A DNA stretch of 64,000 nucleotides from Eremophila alpestris peregrina (lineage: Eukaryota; Chordata; Aves; Passeriformes; Alaudidae). Shown here one piece after another: positions 12,301-24,480 of this stretch (position 1 is the stretch's first letter; every line of letters starts with the position of its first letter). Both the position numbers and the translations under genes were made by a program. The stretch covers positions 12,492,624 to 12,556,623 of the forward strand of contig WMCF01000016.1 in the NCBI GenBank assembly GCA_009792885.1, read 5' to 3'. Under the pieces are notes generated by a model. The model searched no databases, was not told where the DNA came from, and worked only from the letters and a program-made list of their open reading frames with translations.

Positions 12301-15214
12301 CTACAGGAATCTGCCCCGTAATGTGGCCTGTGACATTTGGCTAATCCTTGTGTAGTCCACATTAAATGAGTACTCAAGGCTATAAACCTTGTGTTTGGAG
12401 GAGTTTGTAAGGTTGGGGAGAGGGACAATGGAAGAGGGACAACTGGTGGGAATCACGGACTAAAAGTAGTAGAAGTCTCGCCTAACGAGTGCCAGGCACA
12501 AAGCAGAGCTCCACTTCAACCTTTCCTCCCAACACTGTGCAGTGAAATCTCCGTGGCACTCGTGTGAGTAATGGCTGAAGAATGGGAGGGAAGAGGGGCT
12601 CAGCCTGGCCCTGCTGAAGAGGAGCTCTGTCACCGCCTTCTGCGGCTCCTCAGCACACAGAGCTGCAGCTGTCAGCCCCGATGCTCTATTGAACTTGCTA
12701 ACGTAATTGTGAACATCATCTTGAAGTAATTTGATTTTTGTCTTCGTGAAGTCACGCAAGTGTTGCTGATTTGTGTACTTGCTGTGTTTATTTTTGTTGC
12801 AAGTTCAGTTCTAGTCCATTTAATTAGGAGGCCAGAGGGTCATCTCCCCTCTGTGTGTGCCAAGCCACCAGCAGTTCCCCCACGAGGTGCAGTTGGCTGC
12901 AGCAGTGGGTGCAAGCTGTGCCCTTCCTCAGTGGGTGCTGCAGGTGATGGGTGACAACCAGAGGCACCAGTGCCTGTGTCCCTGCCCAGCCCCTCTGCTG
13001 GCAGTGGCCAGGGCAGTGCATAAATCCCCATTTCATGGTTCCTGCTGTCACCTGGGAGATCTAAGACCATGCTAATGCAAACAAATCTTGTTAATTCTCA
13101 TGAAGCACATGCAGTTATAGCCCTGTTAACAGCCCAGCATTAATTAAGTGAGTGGTGCTTGGATTAGGTACTTATTTAATTTCCCTAACCTGTGTTCATA
13201 ACCCATAGCAACACAGAACACGTTGTGCTCCAGAAAAGCTGTGAAGGAGAACTGAAGCATGTCTTGGAGGGTTCCTTTCTTTGAGGAAAGAAATCAGATA
13301 CTGGTGCAGTGGTGTCTGATCCCTGTCCCTAATCGTTCTGAACTCCTGCCCAGTGATGCAGCCTGCATTTTCCCTGGGAATAGAAGAGGTCAGCAGGCTG
13401 AGGGAATTTAATACATGAGATCTGGAAAATACCTCTCACTCTTCCAGCCAATGTGCTTCTTAAAGGCTGCCAGTCTCAGGTTTCTGTGTGAGCAGAGAGG
13501 ATGGATGGTATAAAGTGGAGTATGAGGGAAAGAAACACACAGAAGGCTGAATCAGAGTATTAAAGGTACTCATTAATAATCGTCTTATAACTAATTGTTT
13601 CTGGCTCAAATACAAGCAATACAAGCTCTAGTCATCTTTGCTGTTCTTGAGTTAGGCCTGCCTTTGCTTGGTAACATTTTACTTAACGAAGCAGGTGGGT
13701 TGATTTTTACCAAATGAAAAATGCCTCTGTAAAACATTGTTCTGACATGGAAATAATGATTCTAAATGCTTTAAGGACACTAGGATTGTCTTTAATGACA
13801 AAAATTTTCGTGACAATAGGGTGTTAATGTGGGTTTTACAAGAATTCAGAGTTTCCAAAACTTCATAGGAGAGCATCAGGTCATACAGGCTGAGTTTCTT
13901 GGTCTGTTAAGGGAAGTCCACAGCACAGTCCAGGGAATGGGGTCAGTACTCAGAAGAACATCATTGAAGCAGTGAGGTGCTTCAGTAAGGCTCATTAGGA
14001 GAAACTGGGAAATTAAACTGCACATAAAGAGTAGGACCCTGCCCTGTGCTGCCCTCCCCAAGGCTTTGGCAGCTGTGAGCTGCTGCATGTGGCTTGCTCA
14101 GCAGCCCAATGCCCCGTGGTGCAGAAGGTGAAGCTCCCCCAGCCCTACTGACCTGGTCTGGGGAAAGGACTCCTGGTAGCCTAAGAGATTATTGTTTTTG
14201 CTGCCTCAAAACATGTCATTGTCCTCTCTGGCTCCAGGACATTGGCTACTAAGCAGGAGAGAGGCTGGAGAGAAGTTATTTCAAACCTGTATGGATGACT
14301 GGCCAAATCCCTAATGGCTGACATTAATGTAAGCATGGGTCTCCAGGAGCCTGGAGTCTGTGGGCACTGTCAGCAATCCTGTTTGTATTATGCTTTGTTC
14401 TTAATAGAAAGAAAGAGAGAACATGGCAGTGGCAAAGGCATGCCAGGGCTGCAAGGGGGAGGATGTGGAGCAAGGCCAGTGCTGAACACTGGGGCTCTTC
14501 TCCAAAAGGCTCCTGAGTCTTGAAAGCAAACCTGCTGCACCACCCTGGGCTGAGGATGTCTGGGGGAAAGTGTGTGTCTGTGTGTCTGCAGTTCATTTTA
14601 GACTATATATCTATAAGGCTGGAAAGTCTCCACCAGAAGATGACAGTTTCCCATGTGTTAGTACCTAAAAGCTGCTCCCTCACTCCCATGCCAATGAGTG
14701 AGCAACTGCTGTGGCGTGGTAAGTAAATGATGAGATCAAATATGCAGAGTCCACCACATTGTCCTAAATGATGTCTGTGAGAAAATGCCAGAGGTTGCAG
14801 CATAAATGCAAAGACTTTGAGGAGTGCTGCAGTTTTTTCTTGTGGACAATGACTAACTTTGTAGAAAGCATAGTAACAAATGAGCCTCTTAATTTAATAA
14901 AAATTTTTTCTTAAGCTGTTGTCTACAAGAAATCCCAGTTTCTGAGTTGAATCAATACTTATTTTGCTACAGTGACAACTCACTCTGTGTGAAAGTTTTA
15001 CCTCAGTGATTATTCATTTATTGGCAACCTGAGCACATTGAATAAGCTGTAAAACCAGGACCATTCAATAAGTAATACAAATCAGAGATGAAAAATACTT
15101 TTTTCTGAATTGGGGTGTGCTCACCACACACATTGTTGGCATATTTCTGATTTCTGGCCACTGGTATATTTGCATCCTTCAATACTACTGAAATACTTCA
15201 GGACTAGTACTTCA

Positions 15215-15222
<8 letters not shown>
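6382..15222. other. Non-coding stretch, no gene or transposon recognised
   Basis: About 8.8 kb without a supportable gene. Frames of up to 133 codons (7,206-7,607 plus) lack known motifs and occur in locally GC-richer patches near 7.3-7.6, 8.7 and 12.8-13.0 kb. Short simple repeats such as the T run near 12,205-12,224 are present. An octamer ATTTGCAT lies at 15,168-15,175. Confidence 0.6.
13040..13210. promoter_or_regulatory. Possible conserved non-coding element with POU-like and homeodomain-like motifs
   Basis: A compact AT-rich block follows a GC-rich patch. It contains ATGCTAATGCAAA near 13,069, which resembles a POU-domain site, and a TTAATTAA core near 13,140, which is a homeodomain-type site. 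The composition resembles vertebrate developmental enhancers, but no conservation data can be seen here, so the call is speculative. Confidence 0.25.
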
Positions 15223-15247
<25 letters not shown>

Positions 15248-15248
15248 T
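15223..15248. repeat. (TA)n microsatellite
   Basis: About 13 TA units, preceded by an imperfect TATATGTG segment. It is likely to be length-polymorphic. Confidence 0.9.
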
Positions 15249-15750
15249 TAATCACCTGTGGATTGAGATGGCTTTAGGACCTGGTAGGATGCTGTTGCAA
15301 ACTGTCATTCCCATGAGCCTGATCTTGCTGCTGGCAAATGCACTCGAGTTGGCGGTGTTTCACGGGAAGAGAGAGAAATCTGGTCTTTCTCAAAAGATAG
15401 TTACCTATGAATGATGTGGATGTTGTTAAATATTTCTGCACTGCTGCAGATCAGGTTTAAAAGAAAACCTTTACAGCCCTTTTTTTTTATCACTGGATTT
15501 GAACAAGACACAACCTATGGGCTGAGCAGTGTGAATGGGACCCTGCCTCCTTGTATATGCTTTTACAGAGCACAAAGGCTCGTACCAACGCGGATAGGAA
15601 TTATTTTATGCACAATGCCTTTTCAGTCTGACTTCTGTTATACAGAGGTATTTGAACTCACAGGGTACTAAGAGAAAACACATGGTCAGCTGAAACATGA
15701 GAGAGCCTTTTAAGCAGCGTGTCTTTCAAGTCTGCAGCCATTCCCTGTTG

Positions 15751-15775
15751 GCCTGGGAGCCGCCAGCTCCCAGGC
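15751..15775. repeat. Perfect 10-bp GC-rich inverted repeat with 5-base loop
   Basis: GCCTGGGAGC (15,751-15,760) and GCTCCCAGGC (15,766-15,775) are exact reverse complements separated by CGCCA. It would form a very stable small hairpin in either strand. It is far too short for a microRNA precursor, and no terminator role is expected in this setting. Confidence 0.75.
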
Positions 15776-18448
15776 AAGGGCGAGGCCAGGCCTCCACCGT
15801 TTGCTGGGAGGCCACCAAAGCCCCGGCCCAATGGGCTACTGGGAGGCACAGCCCTTCCAAGGCAGGGGCAAATGAGAGCTTGAGGAAGTGGCGGGCTTCC
15901 AAAAGTGTCGTCTTTGTGCAGGGCTTGGACTGGACCACCTCAGGTTTTGATAGCATTGTTGCAAGAGTAATGTCCTGGCTGGATTCCAGCTTAATTAAGG
16001 TGGAATGGGAAGAGCTGATGGCTCTGTGTGTCTCCCACCTGGTCTCTGCTTTCTTTGGTAGAAATAGCCAATGAAGGGAACATATTTTCTTTCCCCATGT
16101 AGAAGCCTCAGTTTAGGGTGGAGGTGCTTTTCTTTGACTTCATGGGAGACTTTGATGGTGTGCCAAGCATAAAAAAAAAAAAGGAGACACTATTTTCCTA
16201 GTACACTGTATGTCTTAGATGTGATGAGAAAAAATTATTTTCTTAAATTGCATGGGATGTTTGTGGGATTTGATCCCTGGGTAATAGCATGTGGTTTTAG
16301 GGCTCTGCATGTCTCATTAGTTTTACAGAACCTCTTGCTCTTGAGTGATACCACATCCCCCAAATTCTTCATCCTTCTCCCACTTACGTTCCTATGCCTT
16401 GTGCTGTCACCACCCACCCCCTCCGTTTCTGAGAACATCTTCCCATTTTTGTAGTAAACAGACCCCTACTTTTCTTTCTTCAGGAACTGTCTTTATAATA
16501 AATACTTCCTTTAAGACTTTTGTCCTGGATCTGTACAAACTTGATGCTAAGCTTTCAAGAATCTAGTGGTTATCTGTTATGTACTATTCTGTCAGCACTC
16601 TTAAAGACCTAAAAATATTTTATTAATGTAGAACTACAACACAATTCAGTAAAGTGTCTCCCCAACAAAGACCAGAGCATGTTACAAGATTTTTGGGACA
16701 CAGTGTCCCAGTCACAGTACATTTGGTGGTGTGGTCAATCTATAGTTTCCTTGGGGAAAGCAATAAATGTGAGCTATGTGCTGTACAGAGCTGAGCATGT
16801 TGCTTGTACTGGCTAAATTGCTAAACAATATAACTGCTTCTCCAGCGCTAATGATCAGAGCCATCCCTAATTATGTTAGTGCCTTGGGCAAAGAATTTGG
16901 GTAGTGTTGCTACTCCAGCTCGAAAGACCACACTGTGCCCATCCTGCTGTGTCCAGGGCTCCTGCCCAGCAGAGTGATATCAGCACAGCTCCTTGGGGGC
17001 TGCAGGAGGCACTGACAGGTAGAGAGGTTCCTGTTGAGGGCAGAAAAATGCATTAGCCCTAATTTTGAAGTGATTACATCTGAGCATGAGAAATCGCTTT
17101 GTTTCCACTTAGCAAAATGCAATCAATTCCATATTTTCTGTGAAACAATACTCTAGATGACATCACAAAACCAGCCTGATGCCTGCAGTCCTGGGCAGAT
17201 TTGGTTGGAGACAGATTTTCCATGTAGCCATTTTGTGCAGCCTCAGGACAGAACCAAAATTCCCAGCTCTTTTGAAGGCTCAGAATAAATAACTTTAAAT
17301 TTCTCCCATTGAATTTCGACATGTTTCTTTTATTGCAGAACTTGGATTTTCATGCCCTTATTTGAATTGTACATTAAAATCTGTTACTTGCCAGCATCCC
17401 ACCCACATGTAGTACTACGTCTCATGGAAGTCATCACTTAGCTGGAAATGTGTGCACCATATGCATACTCTCAAATCCAAAAGTAGCACCCAGGGGTTTT
17501 TAAAACTCAGCCCATAATCTACAGACACTGTAAGAAAAATATAAAAGATAAAAGAGAATATTTTAAGATGCTATAAAGTCTTTTAGAAACTATTTTAAAC
17601 CTCTCTCTGTTATAAGGAATCTGAGGAACATTTATTTTTCTCCTCAAACAGAAGAAAAGATAGGAGACTGTCCAAAAACTTTTGCAAGTATTTTTATTGC
17701 CTTGCAGGAATAGGAAATGGGAAGCTTGGAGGGAGCAGGGGGAATGTTGTTTGTTTTCCCAGATTGAGATATCTAAAAGTTTGGAATCCCTATGAATAAT
17801 ATATATACATTGACATACTTCTGGTTGGGCAATGTTAAAGTACAGATGGTGTGGAAGCTCCTAGTTGCACACTGATATCATAACTGAGCCTTTTAAAAGA
17901 ATACTGCACATGATGATGATACCTCTGTAGCAGCTGCAGCTGTTCTTCCTTAACAGAGAAGGGTTTCCTCATTGCACATAACATTTCTGCAGACCAGTCC
18001 CCTGCTTTGGGACCTGCTGTCCTTTGACAGAGAGGAAGGGAAGCTGTCCTAGAAAAATTACTTTGCTGGTCTGACAGTGTGAGTTAGATGGGAGTCTGTT
18101 ATTCTTTTTTAAATGACTTAAATATTACAAAGAAGACTAAGGTAGGAAGGACATTTCTAAAATGACTTCAGAAACAAGCAGAGGCAACGTGGGTATCAAA
18201 TGTCAGCATTGTGGACAGTTCTGGTTGGGCAATATTTTATATCCTGTTGGCTCAGTTCTGTGTGACTGAGCTGGGTAAAAGGCAAGGGAAAGTCAGGCAG
18301 GTAGTGTTAAACAAAGTTCACTTTATTTTGATAGCTGGGTGTGCATCTTTTGTTTGAAGCTAGAAATCAAAATGTGATGCCAGCACCGTATCAACCTGTT
18401 CCAACTCTGTGTCGCTACTTTAAAAAATCCCCAAACCAACCCACAATT

Positions 18449-18480
18449 AAAAAAAAAAAAAAAAGAAAGAAAGAAAAAAG
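18449..18480. repeat. A-rich run grading into (AAAG)n
   Basis: About 16 consecutive A followed by three AAAG units. No retroposon body was recognised upstream of it. Confidence 0.85.
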
Positions 18481-19123
18481 ATGAATGCACTCCAGGAGAT
18501 GGAAGGAACTTGGGTCAGAGCTAAAAAAAGTCAGCACATTTTAGTAACTAATGGCCTCAGTAGTAGCTGGTGCCAACCATACTGATGACGTGGGCTCGGC
18601 TTACTGCTCACAGCTCGTGCTCTGGAGAGGATCCTGCTCTTTACTGAAAGAGTTTTCTCTCCTCATTTTAGCTCTCACAGTCACTGTATTTGTTTATGTG
18701 TTTTTGCTGTTCCAGGCAATAGCTCATTATTTAATCAGGAAGCCTTTTTTTCATTTTGTTTTTGTTTTGTTTATTTGTTTAAGGGCACACTCACATATGT
18801 CATTCATCAGCTTGAAATGGAGGAGAGGCAGTCTCTTCTTTTTTTTTTAAGTTTCATAAATTATTTTAGTGACTCATTCACAACCCTGCAGGTGACAGTC
18901 ACCTCCACACTCAGTAACTCAATTGGTTTTCAAGTAATAATTTCCAGGAAATTGTTAACTAAATCCCCCAAATGACCAGACCTTGTCTGAGACTTCTTTA
19001 TACAAAAAACCCCCCACCCCACGGACAGCTATTACAATTAAATTATTACATATATTAAAATATAGCCAAATGTTCCTAAAAGCTCAGAACACATGCAAGT
19101 GCAGACATTCAGATCCTAGGATT

Positions 19124-19161
19124 GAATTTGTCCTTACAAGAAGAATTTGTTCTCACAAGAA
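19124..19161. repeat. 19-bp imperfect tandem duplication
   Basis: Two adjacent 19-base units (19,124-19,142 and 19,143-19,161), each beginning GAATTTGT and ending ACAAGAA, differ at two positions. A local slippage or duplication event is the simplest explanation. Confidence 0.8.
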
Positions 19162-19278
19162 GATTGCTCCAGAGCTGCCTGCTATCGCTCCCACACGTCT
19201 CCTCCTGCTGCTCTGGTACCCATTACTGGAACTCACAGAGCAGGGAGAAACTGTCTCTGGAAGGGCAGGGATTCCTGT

Positions 19279-19548
19279 TGTCCTGGTTTCACCTGGGATT
19301 GAGTCAGTTTTGTTCCTAGTACCACTGGTGCAGTGCTGTGTTTTGGCTTTAGGATAAGAATAATGCTGAGTGATGTTTTCAGTTGTTTCTGAGCAGTGTT
19401 GGCACCAGTTAAGGACGGTTCAGTTCCTCCTGCTGTGACAATGCACAGACTGGGTGGGGCAAGAGAAGCTGGGTGGGGACTCAGCAGGGACAGCTGGTCC
19501 CAGCTGGCCAAAGGGATATTCCAGGCCACATGGCACCATGCTCAGTGC
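19279..19548 (+). mobile_element. 5' part of an avian endogenous retrovirus LTR, truncated
   Basis: The segment begins with TG and TGTCCTGGTTTC-like sequence and proceeds through blocks I recognise from LTRs common in songbird and other bird genomes: a GTGCTGTGTTTTGG block near 19,332, then a CAGCTGGCCAAAGGGATATT block at 19,501-19,520 leading to the region just before the expected TATA box. It stops about there and gives way to CR1 sequence. No gag, pol or env frames lie nearby, so this is a solo or fragmentary LTR. Family assignment (ERVL-like) is from memory and should be checked with a repeat library. The missing 3' half means it lacks its own TATA region and polyadenylation signal. Confidence 0.65.
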
Positions 19549-19552
19549 TCAC

Positions 19553-19892
19553 ATCATCACTTAGGTGGGAAAAGACCTTTAATATCATCAAGTGCAACCA
19601 CTAACCCAGCACTGCCCAGGCAACCACCAGGCCATGTCCCTGGGTGCCACATCTGCACATCTTTTAAATCTCTCCAGGGGTAGCAACTCCTCCACTGCTG
19701 GTGGAGCCTGGGCAGCCAGTTCCAGTGCTTGACAAGCCTTTTGGGGAAGAAATGTTTCAATTAGAAATATCGAATTAGGGGATTAAACATCCCCTGGGGC
19801 AACTTGAGGCCATTTCCTCTCATCCTGTTTCTTGTCACTGGGGAGAAGAGACTGACCCCCAGCTTGCTACAATCTCCTTTCAGGTGACTGAG
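19553..19892 (-). mobile_element. CR1 LINE 3' end, antisense, 5'-truncated
   Basis: The + strand reads as the reverse complement of an avian CR1 tail. It starts with the TTAGGTGGGAAAAGACCTTT region and passes through blocks corresponding to AACCCAGCACTGCCCAGGC, the TGGGCAGCCAGTTCCAGTG region and CAACTTGAGGCCATTTCCTC at 19,801-19,820, ending near CTCCTTTCAGG. CR1 elements are the main LINEs of birds and are typically truncated at the 5' end, as here. The terminal ATTCTATG repeats expected at the 3' end are missing or degraded at the junction with the LTR. Only a 3' portion survives and it is not coding-competent. Confidence 0.9.
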
Positions 19893-22430
19893 CCAGAGCA
19901 GGGGAGGGAGGTGAGTGGCCCAGCCACTCCTGCTGCCTCTGCTGTGCCTCTCTGCCCATGTCCCATGCTTGCTCCCTCAGGGGACACTCAGGACTTCAGG
20001 GATGGGATGCATCCCTTTCCCTCTGCTATTCATCCTGCTGCAAAGATCAATGGAGCCTGAGAGATGTATTGATGTCTCTGGAGAATCCAAGAACCCCAAA
20101 AGATTGGTTAAAGCTTCACCAGTGACTGATTAGGCTTCCTCCTGGGTGACTTTATGCCAGGGGAACGTCACAAATGTACTCCTAAGACCTCTCAGGAGCT
20201 GATAAAGGACTTTGAATTAAAAAAAAAAAAACCACAATGGATTTTTCTCATTAGACAGATGGATGCTTTTTATGAGCTCTATTCTGAAATGCTGATTTTT
20301 GAAATTCCTACTGCAGAAGTTACTGTTTGCTCCATTAACAGCTCTTACATTTGGTGTCAGCATGAGAGCATTTTGTCCACTTTGATTCTGAAATTCTAGC
20401 TGGCTTGTACTGGGAAGGCAGACAGAAACCAATAGTTTGTTTGCCTAGTTCTGGTTTTAGTGTATTATTATAATGGTAGTTCTGATTTTTCCAACTTAAA
20501 TTTAAATTAGGTCAGATTCTGAGACCTTCACGAGAAGAAGAAAGCAATGTGTGTGCAGCAGGGACAGCTGTGCCAGAACAGGAGCCAGCAGCTCCCAGCA
20601 GGCCAGGGAACATCCCTGCTCCATAGGTACCTCGTGGGGAGCCCTGAGCTTTGCACAGCTCTCACTGGAGGAACAGGGAGCTGTGCTTCCTCAGGACTGC
20701 TAACATCAAGGCCTCTCTTTCTGCTGATTTCAGAAACACTTAAAGGAGCAGGATGAGAAATTATAAAGGCTTATTTAAATATATGCTATTAACACTTTGT
20801 GTTACAAAGTCTAGCTTGTATCTTATGCAAATAAATTCTAAAACTATATATTCAGATCTCTCTGTAAGTAGTTTTTCTTATTTGGAAGGAAATATGATTT
20901 ACACTCAGTTTATGTAGTTTGCTTAAGCATTTTCAAATTGAAATGTACTTGAGCTCCTAAGAAATCCACAGAGGCTTCTCTGCCATGATGTTCTTACCAG
21001 CTGTCCACATTTTATGGGCATTTTGCTCTATCTCATTAGAGGAAATCCTGAGGGTGCACTCTGTGGAATTCTGTGTATTGACCCAAGTGTTTTGATTTTC
21101 TCTTTTATGGTGAACTTTACATTAATTTGTAGAATTGATGTGGTCTTGGACTACGTAAACACTTGATATTGGCCAGAGGCATTTGTGACATGAGGAGCAC
21201 ACTGCCCTTTCTGCTGGTTTCCATGCTGAGGGCCCTACAAGTCACTGCAGCTCTTGCTGGGCTCAGGCTCAGACACAGCTGAGCTGTGCCAGACTCTAAA
21301 GGACCCAGCCAATACATGGGTGCACAAATGGTGCAGAAATGGCAATCTCTGCTCATAACTGCTTTGGGGCTTGGTTTAGCTTCTGTAAACTACACCAAAT
21401 ATCCCTCCCAGTGACTCCAGGGAGCGTTTCAGCAGGTGAGAACCCCTTTACACAAGTAGGTGTGCTTTTTTGTGGAACAAAATGAAGACAGGGGTCCAGG
21501 AGTGTTGTAAGAGGACATCTGGTACCTGCACAGCACACCCTTGAGCATCTGGGTCCAGAGTCCTCTCAAGCCCTGATGCAGAAGTGAAAGGTAAATCCTG
21601 GCTCTTGAGCTCAGCACTCATCCCACTTCCTGAGCATCAGAGAATGCAAATACCTGCCAGGCCTGGGCTCTGTCCCAGTCCATGCCATGGCTATTGTGCC
21701 CTGCTTAGGCCAGTGCTCTGTTCCTCTGGAGACATGGGACATCAGAGAATTTTTTTGGAAGCATGCTTGGTTCTTGGTTAATTTTAGAAGGCAGCACAGT
21801 TGTAGATGAGTGAAGGATCTGAAGTCTGCTCGAGCTCCTGTGGAGAAACAGCTGATTACTGAATTAATTCAAGTACTGGAATTTGAAGGAAATGTATGAT
21901 ATAATGTATCAAATTATGTATTTCATCCATGGGGAAAATTTCTTAAGCATTTAAGTTCAGATACTTACTACACTGCTTTATTTTAAGAAAAAAAAGGATA
22001 CTTTTCCCTTGTAACACACTATGCAGGATTTGGGGCATTGTGCTCTTTTTGGCATCCCCTGATCTGTGTACTCTTTTTCTCAGCAGACAATTAGCCTGAT
22101 TAAGAAGAAGAGTTCATGGCCTCGTGTGTTCCTCTTCTATTAAAACTTTATTTATTCCTACCTTATTGACAGAATTGGAATTTTCCAGTAATATTTTTAT
22201 TTCAGAAAGAGAGAAATGGAATGTTTTGGCCAAATTAGCCCGCTTCATGTTAGTTTGGCTGGCATGTTAATTTTCTCCCTTTGATCTGGAACAGCAATTA
22301 CATCATGATGAAAGTCTAGCATAGGTTTTGTCTATACATTGCACTTATTTATTGGCAAGTTTGGGGTGTGTGGGTTAAATACTGCCTTCACTTGATTTAT
22401 TATTTGTGGCACTGCTCTTTTTTGACTGTG

Positions 22431-22452
22431 TATGCATATATGTATATGCATA
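22431..22452. repeat. Perfect 10-bp AT-rich palindrome with TG spacer
   Basis: TATGCATATA (22,431-22,440) and TATATGCATA (22,443-22,452) are exact reverse complements separated by TG, flanked by TGTG on the left and ACACAC on the right, so imperfect pairing continues. It could extrude as a cruciform, but is probably a by-product of a decayed (TA/CA)n microsatellite. Confidence 0.75.
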
Positions 22453-23849
22453 TAAACACACATATGTTATGTTATATAAAAGATGGCAGTGTGTGGTAGT
22501 AAATACATTTCTTGGCATGAACTGGGAATGTCAGCAGTAGTCATGAGTAGCAAATTTAATACTTGCCAAGCTAACATAAGAAGATAAGCAAATATTTAAT
22601 GTTATGTATGGTTGTTTTATGGGCTCCCATCTGCACACGTGTTCTCTTTATACTGCTTTTGTTGGAAGAGAAATACCTTTTCCTTCAAACTAAAAATCTG
22701 ATTCAAAATTTTGAGTGCCCAGGGAAAGCTTCCACCCAAAGATTGGGGTTTTTCCTGAGCAAATCCTTTTTGTTCATGATGGGAATCAGCTCAGTTTAGG
22801 ACAAAAAAAAACCCCCAAAACAAGGACTCTGTTTCTTTGCTGTTTTCCTGGGTCACATCAAAGTCCAAGCATGTAAATACTTATGTATGTATTTAACTTT
22901 GGTACTTTGAGTACTCTTCATGATTCAAACTACATTCCTCATGGCAGAATAGTTAATCATGGGAACAAATGTTTGCAGGTTGGAGTCCCAAGGGTTTTTT
23001 TGCTCTTCAGCTGCACCATTTCAGCATTTTGGTATTCTCCTATAACTCTCATGTGTGGGAGTGGTATGCACTGATCAGGTTATGCCATATCTTACAAAGC
23101 AATGGCAAAATATGTCTGTGTGTTTTCTTCTGATTGTCTGTTCTTGGTCTAAATACTCCTTTAGTAACTTCTTTAAAACGTTGGTTAAATGTACAGGAGA
23201 AGGGTAGAAAGCCTAATCAAAAATTGCAGGGTGGGGACATTCACAGGAGGAGAATGAAATGCAACATTACCATGATGAAGTGGCTGGTTTGATTCTTTAT
23301 TTTTAAAGCCTTATTTAACTCCACTGCACTGTTATAGAAATCTTTAGGGAAAAATGTTAATGCTGATTTAATATGCATTTAGTAATGAGAATTTTGTAAG
23401 CCATTTGTGGTGTTTGGGTTGACAGGACCCAGCTGGAGCATTTAAAGGTGTGCTGAATGCAAATATTTAGTCCTGGTTCATCTAAAGATGGTCTTTTAAA
23501 AACCCAAAATGAAATATGGGTAAAAATCATAACATTTCCTCCCTTAATTGTATCAAATAATGTAATTTAGATACTTGTATTTCAAAATAATTTTTCTAAA
23601 TATAACTAGTGCTCTAAAGGAAATGAAATACTTATATTTTCCTTGCAGTGTGTTGCACTGTGAGTGGGTTTGTGTGTCGTGGTGGTAGCCCAGTGCTGGA
23701 GCAAATGGGCTGCCATTCCAAATCACCTTTTAAGTGCTTTTTAATATCTTCAGGAGATGAAGGGAAAAATAGGGGTTTTGTGATTTTCATCCTGATTTAC
23801 AGGACTGTATTTACATAGAATTTATGAAATGCTTCAGTTTAATATTGAG

Positions 23850-24480
23850 TTTGTTTCATCAGCTATTTATTTGGAAAATTGCTGAGAAATGTTGCACATA
23901 CCTTTTGGGTTATTTTAAATAGACAGGTTTGCTTTAAAAGAGGTTTTAATCTTTATCACATCTGTGATGGATTTACTACACTTCCTGTAAAACATTTTGT
24001 AAGGTAATGAATATAACATAAACAAAGCCTACCTTTTGTGTGTCAGTCAACATGACTTGACTTTTTTCTCCTTTTGTTCCATTAGATTTTTTTGGTTGTT
24101 TTCCTTCTCCTAAAAATATTTACACTTAAATGCATTTTAAAACATAATCTAGATGATATATGTTTTAAGTGAACCATCAAAGGTACTTGGATAGTAATAT
24201 AAATGATAAGAATTGTTAAATTTTCATTCAAGCATACATTTAAGTTTCTAGATATTTTTAATCAGAGAAAAGACAAATGGATATCTGCCTTATTACCATA
24301 GTTTAGAGTAGCCTTGTATTTTGTATTCTGCCTATGTTTGTATCTTGACTTTTATTTCTGTTTTATAAATGCAAATAAGAATGGCCCATATGCAAACAAA
24401 ATTACATGGTGTATGTTTTCTTAAATATTCCATTTATCTGGACAGTTTTTAAGGGAGAGTGCAGAATGTATATTCTTTTT
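23850..24480. promoter_or_regulatory. Possible conserved non-coding element with octamer site
   Basis: A long AT-rich block of non-repetitive texture, with the octamer ATGCAAAT at 24,369-24,376 and a second POU-like ATATGCAAAC about 20 bases further on. A related octamer lies upstream at 23,457-23,464. The texture resembles enhancers in vertebrate gene deserts. Conservation cannot be judged from one sequence. Confidence 0.22.

Larger units (their letters stand above)
15249..19278. other. Non-coding stretch with small repeats
   Basis: About 4 kb without a recognisable gene. The 125-codon frame at 15,697-16,074 runs through a GC-rich segment and has no known motif. It holds a GC-rich hairpin (15,751-15,775), an A-rich run (18,449-18,480) and a 19-bp imperfect tandem duplication (19,124-19,161). 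Confidence 0.6.

Noticed and set aside
17819..18233. Exact 15-base repeat TTCTGGTTGGGCAAT at 17,819 and 18,219, 400 bp apart
   Set aside because: The flanks align only weakly. A few 15-mer coincidences are expected in 64 kb, so there is no good evidence of a duplication.
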